The position numbers were made by a program, and so were the translations under genes. Below the pieces are notes generated by a model. That model searched no databases. It saw only the letters and a list, made by a program, of their open reading frames with translations, and had not been told where the DNA came from. From NCBI GenBank assembly GCA_963751795.1, contig CAVVVI010000003.1, forward strand, positions 124,001 through 188,000: DNA of 64,000 nt, given 5' to 3'. Shown piece by piece: positions 26,623-37,470 of the stretch (position 1 is the first letter of the stretch; each line of letters opens with the position of its first letter). The stretch is from BOG-908 sp963751795 (GTDB taxonomy: Bacteria > Pseudomonadota > Alphaproteobacteria > Acetobacterales > Acetobacteraceae).

Positions 26623-26891
26623 TGGGTGAGCGTGCGTGCGGGGTCGCCGGGGATGCGGTTGCGGGGTGTGGCGGTTGCGGCCTTGCCGTTTCCGCCGATG
26701 CCGGCCCGGTCGTGCGTGGCGGTGCCGCATCCGCACGCACTCTCGGCCGAAATCGTTGCCTGGACTGGATGTGCGTCGGGCCGGGTGCGATCGCAGGCAT
26801 GGCAGGCCGCTCGGCGACGACGACCTTGATCATGCGTCGCCGGGCGCCGGCGGGGAGCCGGCGTGCCGGCCGTTGCGGGTGCTGGCCGGGA

Positions 26892-28351
26892 TCAGCCCTC
26901 GAAATGGTCGGCAACGAGGCGGTCCAGCAGGCGGACGCCGAAGGCGGTGGCACCTTTGGGGGTGACGGGGCATCTTTGGTGGCCCAGGCGGTGCCGGCGA
27001 TGTCGAGATGGGCCCAGGGCTTGTCATTGACGAAGCGGGCGAGGAACTGGGCCGCGGTGATGGAGCTGCCGGGGCGGCCGGTGATATTCTTCATGTCGGC
27101 GATGTCGCTCTTAAGCTGCTTGTCGTAGTCGCGGCCCATCGGCAGGCGCCAGAGCGTTTCGCCGGTGGCGGCACCGGCGGCGGCAAGCTTGGTGGCGAGC
27201 TCGTCATCGTTGCTGAACAGGCCGGCGTTTTCGTGGCCGAGGGCGACGATGATGGCGCCGGTGAGCGTGGCGAGATCGATCATCCAGCGCGGGTCGTAGG
27301 TTTTCTGCGCGTACCAGAGCACGTCGGCGAGCACGAGGCGGCCTTCGGCGTCGGTGTTGAGCACCTCGATCGTCTGGCCGCTGGCGCTGCGCACCACGTC
27401 GCCGGGGCGCTGGGCGGTGCCGGACGGCATGTTTTCCACCAGCCCGACCAGGCCCACGGCGTTGACGCGCGCCTTGCGGCCGGCGAGGGCGGCCATCAGG
27501 CCGACCACGGTGCCAGCGCCGGCCATGTCCCACTTCATGTCTTCCATGCCGGCGGCGGGCTTGATGCTGATGCCGCCGGTATCGAAGGTGACGCCCTTGC
27601 CGATGAAGGCGACCGGCTTTTCGCTGCCGCCGCCTTGCCAGTGCATGACCACCATGCGCGGCGGCTGGGCGCTGCCCTGGCTGACGCCGAGCAGCGCGCC
27701 GAAGCCCAGCGCCTCCAGCTCGGCCTGGCCGTGCACTTCGATTTTCAGGCCGAGATCGGCGAGTTTTTCGATGCGGGTGGCGAATTCGGGCGGGGTGAGG
27801 ATGTTGGCCGGCTCGCTGACCAGGTCGCGGGTGACGAACACGCCGTGGGCGATCGCGCGCAGGGAGGGCCAGGCGGCCTGGGCGGCGGAGGCCTCGGCGG
27901 TGAGCAGGGTGAGGGCGGCGAGCTTGGGCTTGTCTTCCGGCTTCTGGCGCGTGCGGTAGGTGTCGAACCGGTAGGCGCGCAGGGTGGCGCCGAGGGCTGC
28001 GTGGGCGGCGTGGGCGCCGGGGCCGTCCACCGCGATGGCGGCGACGGCCTCGCGCGCCAGAGCGTGGGTGGCGGCGCCGGCGGCTTCTTCGACCAGGCGG
28101 GGCGTGAGTTCGGCGGCCTTGCCCAGGCCCGCGACCACGATGCTGGACAGGCCGGCGCCGGGGGCCAGGATGGTGCAGGTGGTGCCCGCCTTGCCGGTGA
28201 ACTCGGCGGTGGCCAAGGCGCGGGTGACTGCGCCGTTTGTAGCCGCGTCGGCGGCCTGCCACAGCCCGGACGGCGCGGCGCCCTCGGCCACCAGCAGCCC
28301 CAGCGCGCCGGTTTGCGGCAGGGCGGCGTCGGCGAAGGTCACATCGATCAT
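26892..28351 (-). CDS. pepA: Leucyl aminopeptidase (cytosol aminopeptidase), frameshift near C-terminus
   Basis: M17 metallopeptidase, hexameric in relatives, that removes N-terminal residues from peptides. The start ATG 28351 has AAGGA upstream. The active site is visible: AFIGKGVTFDTGGISIKP, WDMAGAGTVVG and EVLNTDAEGRLVLADVL. Near the end the frame breaks at 26967-26970: a run of four G on the plus strand should be five. Adding one base restores TPKGATAFGVRLLDRLVADHFEG and a TGA at 26892-26894, giving 486 residues. This is the only deletion among the window's frame errors. Without the fix the frame reads on into the paralogue. Confidence 0.92.
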
Positions 28352-28445
28352 GCGCGGATCCTTGGGGCGGTGTTGGCGGGGAAGCGTGCTTGTAGCAGCC
28401 GGGCGGCGCTTTGCCAGGGGAGTGGCGGCGGCTAAGACAGGGCGC

Positions 28446-29210
28446 ATGCCCGACGACATCGCCCTGCTGGACCTGGCTGCCGCGCTGGCGCGCGAGGCGG
28501 CGGGGATCGTGCTGGCGCTGCGCGCGCGCGGGGTGGCGACGGAGACCAAGCGCGATGCCTCGCCGGTGACCGAAGCCGACCGGCAGGCGGAGCTGGCCAT
28601 CGTGCGCGGCTTGCGGGCGGCGACGCCAGAGATCGAGGTGGTGGCCGAGGAGGAGGTGGCGGGCGGCCACGTGCCGGCGCGGGCGGCGGCGTATTGGCTG
28701 GTGGATCCGCTGGACGGGACGCGGGATTTCGTGGCGGGGCGGGACGGCTTCACGGTGAATATCGGGCTGGTGCGCGGCGGCCGGCCGGTGCTGGGCGTGG
28801 TGTGCGTGCCGGCCAGCGGCGAGCTGTTCGGCGGGCTGGCCGGGCACGGCGCCTGGCGTGACAGCGGCGGCGGTCGCCAGCCGATCCGGGCGCGGCGGCC
28901 GCCGGATGGCGGGCTGGCGGTGCTCGCCTCGCGCCACAGCGCCGACGATCCGGGCGTGCTGGCGGCGCTGGGTGGGGTGGCGGTGGCGAGCGTGGTGCAG
29001 GTCGGCTCGGCGGTGAAGTTCTGCCGGTTGGCCGAGGGGGCGGCCGACGCCTACGTGCGGCTGGGCCGCACGATGGAGTGGGACACGGCGGGCCCGCAGG
29101 CGGTGCTGGAGGCGGCCGGCGGCAGCCTGCGGCTGCTGGATGGCGGGGTGCTGGCCTACGAGAAGCCGGGCTGGGCCAATCCGGGGTTCATCTGCCGCGG
29201 GCTGGCGTGA
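28446..29210 (+). CDS. cysQ: 3'(2'),5'-bisphosphate nucleotidase, CysQ-like
   Basis: Magnesium-dependent phosphatase of the inositol monophosphatase superfamily, 254 residues. Metal-binding motifs are the EEE at 68-70 (VVAEEEV), D87-P-L-D90-G-T (LVDPLDGTRDF), and EWDTAGPQAVLEAAGG near the C-terminus. These fit CysQ, which removes PAP from sulfate assimilation; an inositol or histidinol phosphatase role is possible. Divergent from pepA. Its stop overlaps the sua5 GTG by three bases. Confidence 0.88.
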   Translation: MPDDIALLDLAAALAREAAGIVLALRARGVATETKRDASPVTEADRQAELAIVRGLRAATPEIEVVAEEEVAGGHVPARAAAYWLVDPLDGTRDFVAGRDGFTVNIGLVRGGRPVLGVVCVPASGELFGGLAGHGAWRDSGGGRQPIRARRPPDGGLAVLASRHSADDPGVLAALGGVAVASVVQVGSAVKFCRLAEGAADAYVRLGRTMEWDTAGPQAVLEAAGGSLRLLDGGVLAYEKPGWANPGFICRGLA

Positions 29211-30235
29211 CGGCGCTGCTGCTGCCGGACGAGGCCGGGTTGGCCGAGGCGGCGGCGCTGATCCGGGCCGGCCGGCTGGTCGCGTTCGGGACCGAGACGG
29301 TTTACGGGCTGGGCTGCGATGCGACGCAGGGGCGGGCGGTGGCCGGCGTGTTCGCGGCCAAGGGGCGGCCGCATTTCAATCCGCTGATCTGCCATTACGC
29401 CGAAGCCGCCGACGCTTTCGGCCATGTGTGGGCGACGCCGGAGGCCGAGGCGCTGGCGGCGGCATTCTGGCCGGGGCCGCTGACGCTGGTGCTGCGCCGG
29501 CGCGTGACGTGCCCCGTGGATCTGCTGGCCGGGGCGGGGCTGGATACGCTGGCGGTGCGGGTGCCGGCGCATGCGGCCGCACGGCGGCTGGTGATGCTGG
29601 CCGGCGTGCCGGTGGCGGCTCCCTCGGCCAACCGATCGGGCGGGGTGAGCCCGACCAGTGCGGCGCATGTGCTGGCCGATCTGGGCGGGCGGATCGATGC
29701 GGTGGTGGATTGCGGGCCCGCTTCGGTGGGGCTGGAGAGCACCGTGGTGGACCTGACCGGCGCGCGGCCGTTCCTGCTGCGGCCGGGCGGGGTGGCGGCC
29801 GAGGCGATCGAGGCGGTGCTGGGGCCGGTCGGGCGCGGGCTGACGCCGGCGCAGGCCCAGGCCACGCGCGGCCTGCGCTCGCCCGGGCTGCTGGTTTCGC
29901 ATTACGCGCCCGGGCTGCCGGTGCGGCTGGGTGCGATGGCGGCCGCGGCGGACGAGGCGCTGCTGGCCTTCGGCCCGGCGCCAGAGGCCGCGCTGTGCTG
30001 GAATTTGAGCGCGGCAGGCGACCTGGCCGAGGCGGCTGCGCGGCTGTTCGGCGGGCTGCGCTGGCTGGATGAGCGCGGGCGGGCGGCGGGGCTGCGGGGC
30101 ATTGCCGCGATGGCGGTGCCGGCCAGCGGGCTGGGCCTGGCGATCAACGACCGGCTGCAGCGGGCAGCGGCACCGCGCGATAGGGGCGCGTGGCGCGGTA
30201 TGTTTGCCGGGCGGAACCTATCGGCTCGCGGATAG
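29207..30235 (+). CDS. tsaC: Threonylcarbamoyl-AMP synthase (Sua5/YrdC type)
   Basis: Makes threonylcarbamoyl-AMP for the t6A modification at A37 of ANN-decoding tRNAs. The YrdC core (1-190) has GRLVAFGTETVYGLGCDA, KGRPHFNPLICHY and VPVAAPSANRSGGVSPT. A C-terminal Sua5 domain follows (PGLLVSHYAPGLPVRL onwards), so it is the long two-domain form with 342 residues. It starts at GTG 29207, overlapping the cysQ stop. The promoter of the next gene lies in its last codons. Confidence 0.93.
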   Translation: MTALLLPDEAGLAEAAALIRAGRLVAFGTETVYGLGCDATQGRAVAGVFAAKGRPHFNPLICHYAEAADAFGHVWATPEAEALAAAFWPGPLTLVLRRRVTCPVDLLAGAGLDTLAVRVPAHAAARRLVMLAGVPVAAPSANRSGGVSPTSAAHVLADLGGRIDAVVDCGPASVGLESTVVDLTGARPFLLRPGGVAAEAIEAVLGPVGRGLTPAQAQATRGLRSPGLLVSHYAPGLPVRLGAMAAAADEALLAFGPAPEAALCWNLSAAGDLAEAAARLFGGLRWLDERGRAAGLRGIAAMAVPASGLGLAINDRLQRAAAPRDRGAWRGMFAGRNLSARG

Positions 30236-30237
30236 TT
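30213..30237 (+). promoter_or_regulatory. EcfG-type general-stress promoter candidate for csbD
   Basis: GGAAC at 30213-30217, a 16-base spacer, then AGTT at 30234-30237; the alphaproteobacterial general-stress consensus is GGAAC-N16/17-CGTT. Transcription would begin about 20 bases before the csbD ATG. It overlaps the last codons of the Sua5 gene. Confidence 0.55.
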
Positions 30238-30266
30238 TTGGGTGCATCTTCAGGGGAGCACGAGAC

Positions 30267-30536
30267 ATGGACGAGAACCGCGTAGAAGGCACTGTCAAGG
30301 AATTCGCCGGCAAAGCGCAGGGTGCGGCCGGCGATCTGCTGGGCGACAGCAAGAGCTCGGCCGACGGGCGGCTGCGTGAGGCGGCTGGCCAGGCGCAGGA
30401 ATATTACGGCGCGGCCGCCGACCAGATCCGCGGCCTGTCGGAAGAGCTGACCGACCGCATCCACGAGACGCCGCTGCTGGCGGTGCTGGGTGCGATCGGC
30501 ATCGGCTACCTGATCGGGCGGCTGAGCGCCCGCTGA
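30267..30536 (+). CDS. CsbD family stress protein
   Basis: An 89-residue protein with the CsbD-like opening MDENRVEGTVKEFAGKAQGAAGDLLGD, a short amphipathic linker, and a C-terminal hydrophobic helix (LLAVLGAIGIGYLIGRL) that likely anchors it in the membrane. In Bacillus and alphaproteobacteria such proteins belong to the general stress response, fitting the GGAAC promoter just upstream. Biochemical role unknown. The ATG at 30267 is preceded by AGGGGAG. Confidence 0.88.
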   Translation: MDENRVEGTVKEFAGKAQGAAGDLLGDSKSSADGRLREAAGQAQEYYGAAADQIRGLSEELTDRIHETPLLAVLGAIGIGYLIGRLSAR

Positions 30537-30540
30537 GCGG

Positions 30541-31050
30541 ATGGGCGGAGCCGGCGACGGCTTCGCCCGTTTGCCGGACGACGTGATAATGGACGGGCGC
30601 GGGCTGGATAGGCCTGCGCCCGATCTGTTTACGATCGGCTATGAGGGGCTGGCGCAGGCGCAGCTTCTCGACCTGGTGGCGGCGGCCGGTGTGGCGTGCG
30701 TGCTGGACGTGCGGGCCGTGCCGCTGTCGCGCAAGGCGGGGTTTTCCAAGAACGTGCTGGCGAGCTCGCTGGCGGCGCGCGGCATCGATTACGTGCTGGA
30801 GCGGCGGCTGGGCACGCCGAAGGCGGGACGGGAGGCGGCGCGCGGCGGGCGGGTTGCGGCCATGCAGCAGATTTTCGGCGTGCATATGCAAACTGACGAG
30901 GCGCAGGCGGGGTTGGCGGGCGCGGTGGCTTTGGCCGCCGGGCGGGCGGTGTGCCTGCTGTGTTTCGAGCGATCGCCGCATGATTGCCACCGGAGTATCG
31001 TGGCTGGGCTGATCCGCCAGCGGACGGGGCAGGCGATCCGGCATTTGTAG
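30541..31050 (+). CDS. DUF488 family protein
   Basis: A 169-residue protein of the DUF488 group. Diagnostic segments are FTIGYEG, VLDVRAVPLSRKAGFSK, YVLERRLGTPK and the C-terminal VCLLCFERSPHDCHRS, whose Cys and His residues resemble a metal or catalytic site. Function is not established. The start may be ATG 30541, four bases after csbD, or ATG 30589 (MDGRGLDRP). Probably co-transcribed with csbD. Confidence 0.86.
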   Translation: MGGAGDGFARLPDDVIMDGRGLDRPAPDLFTIGYEGLAQAQLLDLVAAAGVACVLDVRAVPLSRKAGFSKNVLASSLAARGIDYVLERRLGTPKAGREAARGGRVAAMQQIFGVHMQTDEAQAGLAGAVALAAGRAVCLLCFERSPHDCHRSIVAGLIRQRTGQAIRHL

Positions 31051-31074
31051 CGGGTGGGCGGGCGGCGGCGCCCG

Positions 31075-31353
31075 CTAGCTGACGGTGACGCCCTTCCAGA
31101 ATGCGACGCGGCCTTTGATTTGCGCGGCGGCGTCCTTGGGTTCGGGATAGAACCAGGCGGCGTCCTTGTTGTCCTGGCCGTTGACGTGCAGCGAGTAATA
31201 CGAGGCGGTGCCTTTCCACGGGCAGACGCTGTGCGTGGGGCTGTCGCGGAGCATCGATTTCTGCACGGAGTCGATAGGAAAGTAGGCGTTGCCATCTACT
31301 TTGACGATGTCGTCGCTCTCGGCGATGGTGGCGCCGTTCCAGGTGGCTTTCAT
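31075..31353 (-). CDS. DUF427 family protein
   Basis: A 92-residue protein that starts MKATWNGATIAES (ATG 31353). It has the family signature YFPIDSVQKSML, then HSVCPWKGTASYYSLHV, and ends AFWKGVTV. DUF427 proteins are small beta-sandwich proteins of unknown function. The composite A/B palindrome lies between this gene and clpA, which would separate their transcripts. Confidence 0.88.
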   Translation of the reverse strand: MKATWNGATIAESDDIVKVDGNAYFPIDSVQKSMLRDSPTHSVCPWKGTASYYSLHVNGQDNKDAAWFYPEPKDAAAQIKGRVAFWKGVTVS

Positions 31354-31377
31354 GGGGTGCTCCAGTTTGAGGAAGAA

Positions 31378-31512
31378 AGCAGTCCTTTTTTGAAAAAAAG
31401 GACCAAAAAACTTTCGCTCCTGAGCGCTGGGGCAACCGTGCGGTAGAGGCGGTCGACCCAGCGCCAGGAGCAAAAGTCTTTTGCTTCTTTTCTTCAGAAA
31501 AGAAGGCCTTCC
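31378..31512. repeat. Composite inverted repeat, type B facing type A (site 3)
   Basis: The left unit (type B) has the stem GTCCTTTTTT (31382-31391) / AAAAAAGGAC (31394-31403). The right unit (type A) has CTTCTTTTC (31484-31492) / GAAAAGAAG (31497-31505). Between them GCTCCTGAGCGCTGGG (31416-31431) pairs with CCCAGCGCCAGGAGC (31457-31471). The whole 135-base block can thus fold into one long hairpin crowned by two terminal hairpins. It lies directly 3' of clpA. Confidence 0.8.
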
Positions 31513-33873
<2,361 letters not shown>

Positions 33874-34102
33874 GTGTTCGACGCCCCTGGGCACCTGGTG
33901 CCGTGGGACCTGCCCCCGCCACACCCGGAAGATGATAGGATGGCCGCATCGCGCGGCATCCGGATAGTGAAATCGTCGCCAGCGTGTCGTGCTGGCCTCA
34001 CCTATCTGGGGATGGTTTGCCCGGGCTGAAAGACGCCTGCCGGCGCGGGGGCGGCGGGGCGGGCTTAAACTCTGTCCACGGCGGGTAGGGGGCGGCTGAA
34101 AG

Positions 34103-34429
34103 CTAATCTTTTTCGATCGTGCATTGCAGCGGGTGTTGATTCTGCCGGGCGAGGTCCATCACCTGGGTGACCTTGGTTTCGGCCACCTCGTAGGTGAACA
34201 CGCCGCAGACGCCGACGCCGCGGCGGTGGACGTGCAGCATGATGCGGGTCGCTTCCTCGCGGGTTTTCTGGAAAAAGCGCTCGAGCACGTGGACGACGAA
34301 TTCCATGGGCGTGTAGTCGTCGTTCAGCATCAGCACCTTGTACATGGCCGGCTTGCGCGTTTTCGGGCGCGCCTTGACCACGACGCCGGTGCTGGGTCCT
34401 TCGCCGCCTTTTTTATCGTTGTCGCTCAT
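34103..34429 (-). CDS. clpS: ATP-dependent Clp protease adaptor ClpS
   Basis: Adaptor that delivers N-degron proteins to ClpA. Of 108 residues, the first 25 are a charged flexible tail (MSDNDKKGGEG). The core follows with YKVLMLNDDYTPMEFVV (N-degron pocket), ATRIMLHVHRRGVGVCG and YEVAETKVTQVMDLAR. The start ATG 34429 is chosen because a longer frame is Arg/Pro-rich and not family-like. clpA follows 229 bases downstream with no gene between. Confidence 0.96.
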   Translation of the reverse strand: MSDNDKKGGEGPSTGVVVKARPKTRKPAMYKVLMLNDDYTPMEFVVHVLERFFQKTREEATRIMLHVHRRGVGVCGVFTYEVAETKVTQVMDLARQNQHPLQCTIEKD

Positions 34430-34522
34430 GCGGGCAGCATACCGGCAACGGGCCGGCTTGGAAAAGGGCGGGCTGGGGCTGGGGCGTGCCGCCGGGCGGC
34501 TGGCTAGGCGCCGGACGTGCAA

Positions 34523-34548
34523 AAGGCCCGGGATTGCGCCCGGGCCTT
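34523..34548 (-). terminator. Hairpin terminator after the phasin gene
   Basis: Perfect ten-base stem AAGGCCCGGG (34523-34532) / CCCGGGCCTT (34539-34548) with loop ATTGCG. Read on the minus strand it comes 24 bases after the phasin stop and ends in a short T-run (CCTTTTGC). It also separates phasin transcription from clpS. Confidence 0.75.
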
Positions 34549-34571
34549 CTGCGTTCTGGCGCCGCGAAGTT

Positions 34572-35072
34572 TTAGGAGAACGTCTCGACGGCCGCGTTGA
34601 CGCGCGCGGTGATCGGGGCGAACGCCTGCTCGGCGAGCTTCATCGACTGCTCGGTCATCTTGCCGGACTCGGCCAGGGCCTTTTCCATCGACGCCTTGGC
34701 GAAGGTGCTCTGCAGCTCGAAGGCTTCCTTGACGGACTTGACCGAGGTGAGCGCGCGCAGGTTGCTCATGGTCTCGTCCAGCGAGGCCTTGGCGCTGGCG
34801 GCGAACATCTTGGTGATGTCGGTGAGGCCGGCGGTCAGGATCTGGTTGCTCTTCATGAGGGCTTCGAGGTTGCCCTGGCTGAAGCTGGTCATCTGCTCGG
34901 CGGTCTTCATGACGCGCTGCATGCCTTCCTTGACCTGGACCTGCGCCTGCTCCATGCCGGCGGACGCCGTGGCGACGCCCTGCTTGATGCCTTCGACGGC
35001 CTTGTCGTGGGTCAGCGTCTCGGCGGCCTTGATGTCGCCGGCGGTCTCGATGGCTTTGGCCTTGGTGATCAT
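34572..35072 (-). CDS. Phasin family protein
   Basis: Polyhydroxyalkanoate granule-associated protein, 166 residues, almost entirely helical. It opens MITKAKAIETAGDIKA, continues through EGMQRVMKTAEQMTSFSQGNLEALMKSNQILTAG (written here only as key pieces: EQMTSF, QGNLEALM), and ends MKLAEQAFAPITARVNAAVE, typical of the Phasin_2 group. The frame extends upstream, but those residues are Arg/Cys-rich and lie in the promoter. A sigma-70-like promoter and a palindrome precede it, and a strong hairpin follows. Confidence 0.9.
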   Translation of the reverse strand: MITKAKAIETAGDIKAAETLTHDKAVEGIKQGVATASAGMEQAQVQVKEGMQRVMKTAEQMTSFSQGNLEALMKSNQILTAGLTDITKMFAASAKASLDETMSNLRALTSVKSVKEAFELQSTFAKASMEKALAESGKMTEQSMKLAEQAFAPITARVNAAVETFS

Positions 35073-35164
35073 TCTACCTGCTCCTGAGGCTAGACGATTC
35101 CAAAGTGCGGCGAACCGTCTGTTTCTATGTGACGTGGCGGCGCATGGTGCGCTGCAACAAAACT

Positions 35165-35216
35165 GTTCTACGGGCTGCCGGCGGGGCCCGTCAAGGGTTT
35201 TTTGTGCAGTGCACAA
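35165..35216 (-). promoter_or_regulatory. Phasin promoter with upstream palindromic operator
   Basis: On the minus strand, TTGACG (35189-35194), an 18-base spacer and TAGAAC (35165-35170) form a sigma-70-like promoter. Just upstream of the -35 lies the palindrome TTGTGC-ACT-GCACAA (35202-35216). GC/TGCA-rich palindromes near phasin genes are bound by PhaR in other bacteria, so this is a candidate PhaR site. Confidence 0.55.
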
Positions 35217-35370
35217 GATGGCGGCGGGGCGGGGTGGCGGCGGGCGATGCGGTGGCGTTGTTAGGGCACGAACTTACCATCGGTTAATCTGAACGGGCGC
35301 TAGAGTGCTGGACATACGAAGAATCGGACCGCTAAGGTTGCGGGCGGCAGGCGGGGAACTCGGTTTGACT

Positions 35371-36492
35371 ATGGCGGCATTCTGGCACCTGCTTGCAGAC
35401 CTGACCGTGCGCCGCGGGCGGGCATGGCGCCTGGCCGCGCTGGCGATGGCGCCCGCGCTGGTGGCCATGCCGGGCGCCGCACGGGCGCAGGTCGGCTCGG
35501 CGCGCTACAGCTCGATCGTGATCGACAACGGCTCGGGCCGGGTGATGGAGGCGGCGAACGCGGATTCGTTGCGTTATCCGGCCAGCCTGACCAAGCTGAT
35601 GACCTTGTATATGGCCTTCGAGGCGCTGCGCGGCCACAAGCTGGCGCTGGGCGAGACGGTGCCGGTGAGCGGGCATGCGGCGGCGATGGAGCCGTCCAAG
35701 CTGGGGCTGCTGCCGGGGACCTACTTTACGGTGAGCGACGCCATTCTGGCGATCGTGACGAAATCGGCCAACGATGCGGCCTGTGCGCTGGGCGAGCTGG
35801 TGGGCGGCGACGAGGACCGGTTCGCGCAGATGATGACGCTGCGGGCGCGGGCGCTGGGCATGACGAGCAGCACCTTCCGCAACGCCAGCGGCCTGCCCGA
35901 TCCGCAGCAGACCACCACGGCGCGCGACCTGGCGGTGCTGGCGCATCACCTGATCACCGACTACCCGGAATACTACCACTATTTCAGCGAGCCGGTGTTC
36001 TACTTCCACGGCCGCGCCATCCCCAACCATGACCGCATGCTGCAGGCCTATGACGGCGCCGACGGGCTGAAGACCGGCTACACGCTGGCGGCCGGGCACA
36101 ATCTGGTGACGTCGGCCATGCGCGGCGGCGTGCGGCTGGTGGGCGTGGTGATGGGCGCGCGCTCCAACCCGGAGCGGGACCTGCACATGGCCAGCCTGCT
36201 CGATGACGGGTTCGAGCAGCTCGGCGTGCCGGTGACGCGGCATGCGCCGGCGCGCTTCCGGGTGCCCTCGCTGATCGCCAGCGCGGACGCTTCCACCCTG
36301 CCGGTGGCCAGCCTGCATTACGCGGCCTTCCGCCATGGCCGCCACGCCGCGGCCCTGCGGCCGACCCTGGTGGTGGCGCATGTGCATGCCGGCGGCCGGC
36401 GCGTGGTGGCGTCGCGCGCCGTGGCGGCCTGCACGGCCAAGGCCGGCCATCATGGCTGCACCTTCCACACGCGCGACAAGCGGGCGGCCTGA
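35371..36492 (+). CDS. D-alanyl-D-alanine carboxypeptidase (S11 family)
   Basis: Periplasmic penicillin-binding protein that trims the terminal D-Ala of peptidoglycan. From ATG 35371 the protein has 373 residues. A signal peptide (WRLAALAMAPALVAMPGAARA) precedes the catalytic domain with S72-L-T-K75, S132-A-N134 and K234-T-G236. A Lys/His/Arg-rich C-terminal tail of about 60 residues replaces the usual PBP5-type domain. The frame is open from 35305, but MAAFWHLL best suits the signal. Transcribed towards map. Confidence 0.9.
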   Translation: MAAFWHLLADLTVRRGRAWRLAALAMAPALVAMPGAARAQVGSARYSSIVIDNGSGRVMEAANADSLRYPASLTKLMTLYMAFEALRGHKLALGETVPVSGHAAAMEPSKLGLLPGTYFTVSDAILAIVTKSANDAACALGELVGGDEDRFAQMMTLRARALGMTSSTFRNASGLPDPQQTTTARDLAVLAHHLITDYPEYYHYFSEPVFYFHGRAIPNHDRMLQAYDGADGLKTGYTLAAGHNLVTSAMRGGVRLVGVVMGARSNPERDLHMASLLDDGFEQLGVPVTRHAPARFRVPSLIASADASTLPVASLHYAAFRHGRHAAALRPTLVVAHVHAGGRRVVASRAVAACTAKAGHHGCTFHTRDKRAA

Positions 36493-36606
36493 CGCGCAAG
36501 TGAGGCGGGCGGCCGGCGCGGGGTAAAACCGGCGGCGGTGTGCGGCTCGGCTTGCACCTGCCCTCCGCGAGCCGCATCTTGCATCGTCTCAGGCGCAGAG
36601 GACGGC

Positions 36607-37410
36607 ATGGACGGCGGCAGTGAAGCGCGACGCATCATCATCCACGAGCAGGCCGATTTCGACGGCATGCGGGCGGCCGGGCAGCTGGCGGCGGCGACGC
36701 TGGACATGATCACGCCCCATGTGCGGCCGGGTGTGACCACGGGCGAGCTGGACCGGCTGTGCCACGATTTCATCGTGGCGCATCACGCCGTGCCGGCGCC
36801 GCTGAATTATCGCGGCTTTCCGAAATCCATCTGCACCAGCATCAACCACGTCGTCTGCCACGGCATTCCGGGCGAGAAGAAGCTGGCCGAGGGCGACATC
36901 GTCAATATCGACGTGACGGTGATCCTGGATGGCTGGCATGGCGATACCAGCCGCATGTATGGCGCGGGCGCGCTGCCGACGCGGGCACGCAACCTGCTGG
37001 ACGTGACCTACCAGTCGTTGATGAAGGGTGTGGCCGCCGTGATGCCGGGCGCCACGCTGGGCGATGTGGGCTACGCGATCCAGAGTTATGTGGAGGCCAA
37101 CCGCTTCAGCGTGGTGCGCGATTTCTGCGGCCACGGCATCGGCCGGACGTTCCATGCCGCGCCGAACGTGCTGCATTTCGGCAAGCGCGGCGAGGGGCCG
37201 GTGCTCAAGCCGGGCATGTTCTTTACCATCGAGCCGATGGTGAATGCCGGGCGGCCGGAGGTGAAGGTGCTCGATGACGGGTGGACCGCGGTGACGCGGG
37301 ATCGCAGCCTGTCGGCGCAATTCGAGCACATGGTGGGCGTGACGGAGGAGGGCTGCGAGGTGTTCACGCTGTCACCCGCCGGGCTCGACCGGCCGCCTTA
37401 CGGTGCCTGA
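36607..37410 (+). CDS. map: Type I methionine aminopeptidase
   Basis: Removes the initiator Met from nascent proteins. The 267 residues show the five metal ligands in their usual contexts: NIDVTVILDGWHGDTSRM (two Asp), FCGHGIGRTFH (His), FTIEPMV (Glu) and SAQFEHMV (Glu). Substrate-pocket segment NHVVCHGIPG is intact. The start ATG 36607 is preferred over an in-frame GTG at 36538. It precedes radC, as in several alphaproteobacteria. Confidence 0.96.
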   Translation: MDGGSEARRIIIHEQADFDGMRAAGQLAAATLDMITPHVRPGVTTGELDRLCHDFIVAHHAVPAPLNYRGFPKSICTSINHVVCHGIPGEKKLAEGDIVNIDVTVILDGWHGDTSRMYGAGALPTRARNLLDVTYQSLMKGVAAVMPGATLGDVGYAIQSYVEANRFSVVRDFCGHGIGRTFHAAPNVLHFGKRGEGPVLKPGMFFTIEPMVNAGRPEVKVLDDGWTAVTRDRSLSAQFEHMVGVTEEGCEVFTLSPAGLDRPPYGA

Positions 37411-37470
37411 GGGCGGCGGGGCGCGGGCTGGGCTGGGGCGGCGGCTCTGAGCAGCAAGGCGCGCGAGGCG

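Noticed and set aside
26623..26891. Gene between the two M17 peptidases
   Set aside because: The 269-base gap has GC-rich palindromes only; the open frames there derive from the pepA frameshift.
37395..37470. Upstream extension of radC
   Set aside because: The frame is open, but there is no ATG, GTG or TTG with a ribosome site; the TTG at 37471 was kept with reservations.
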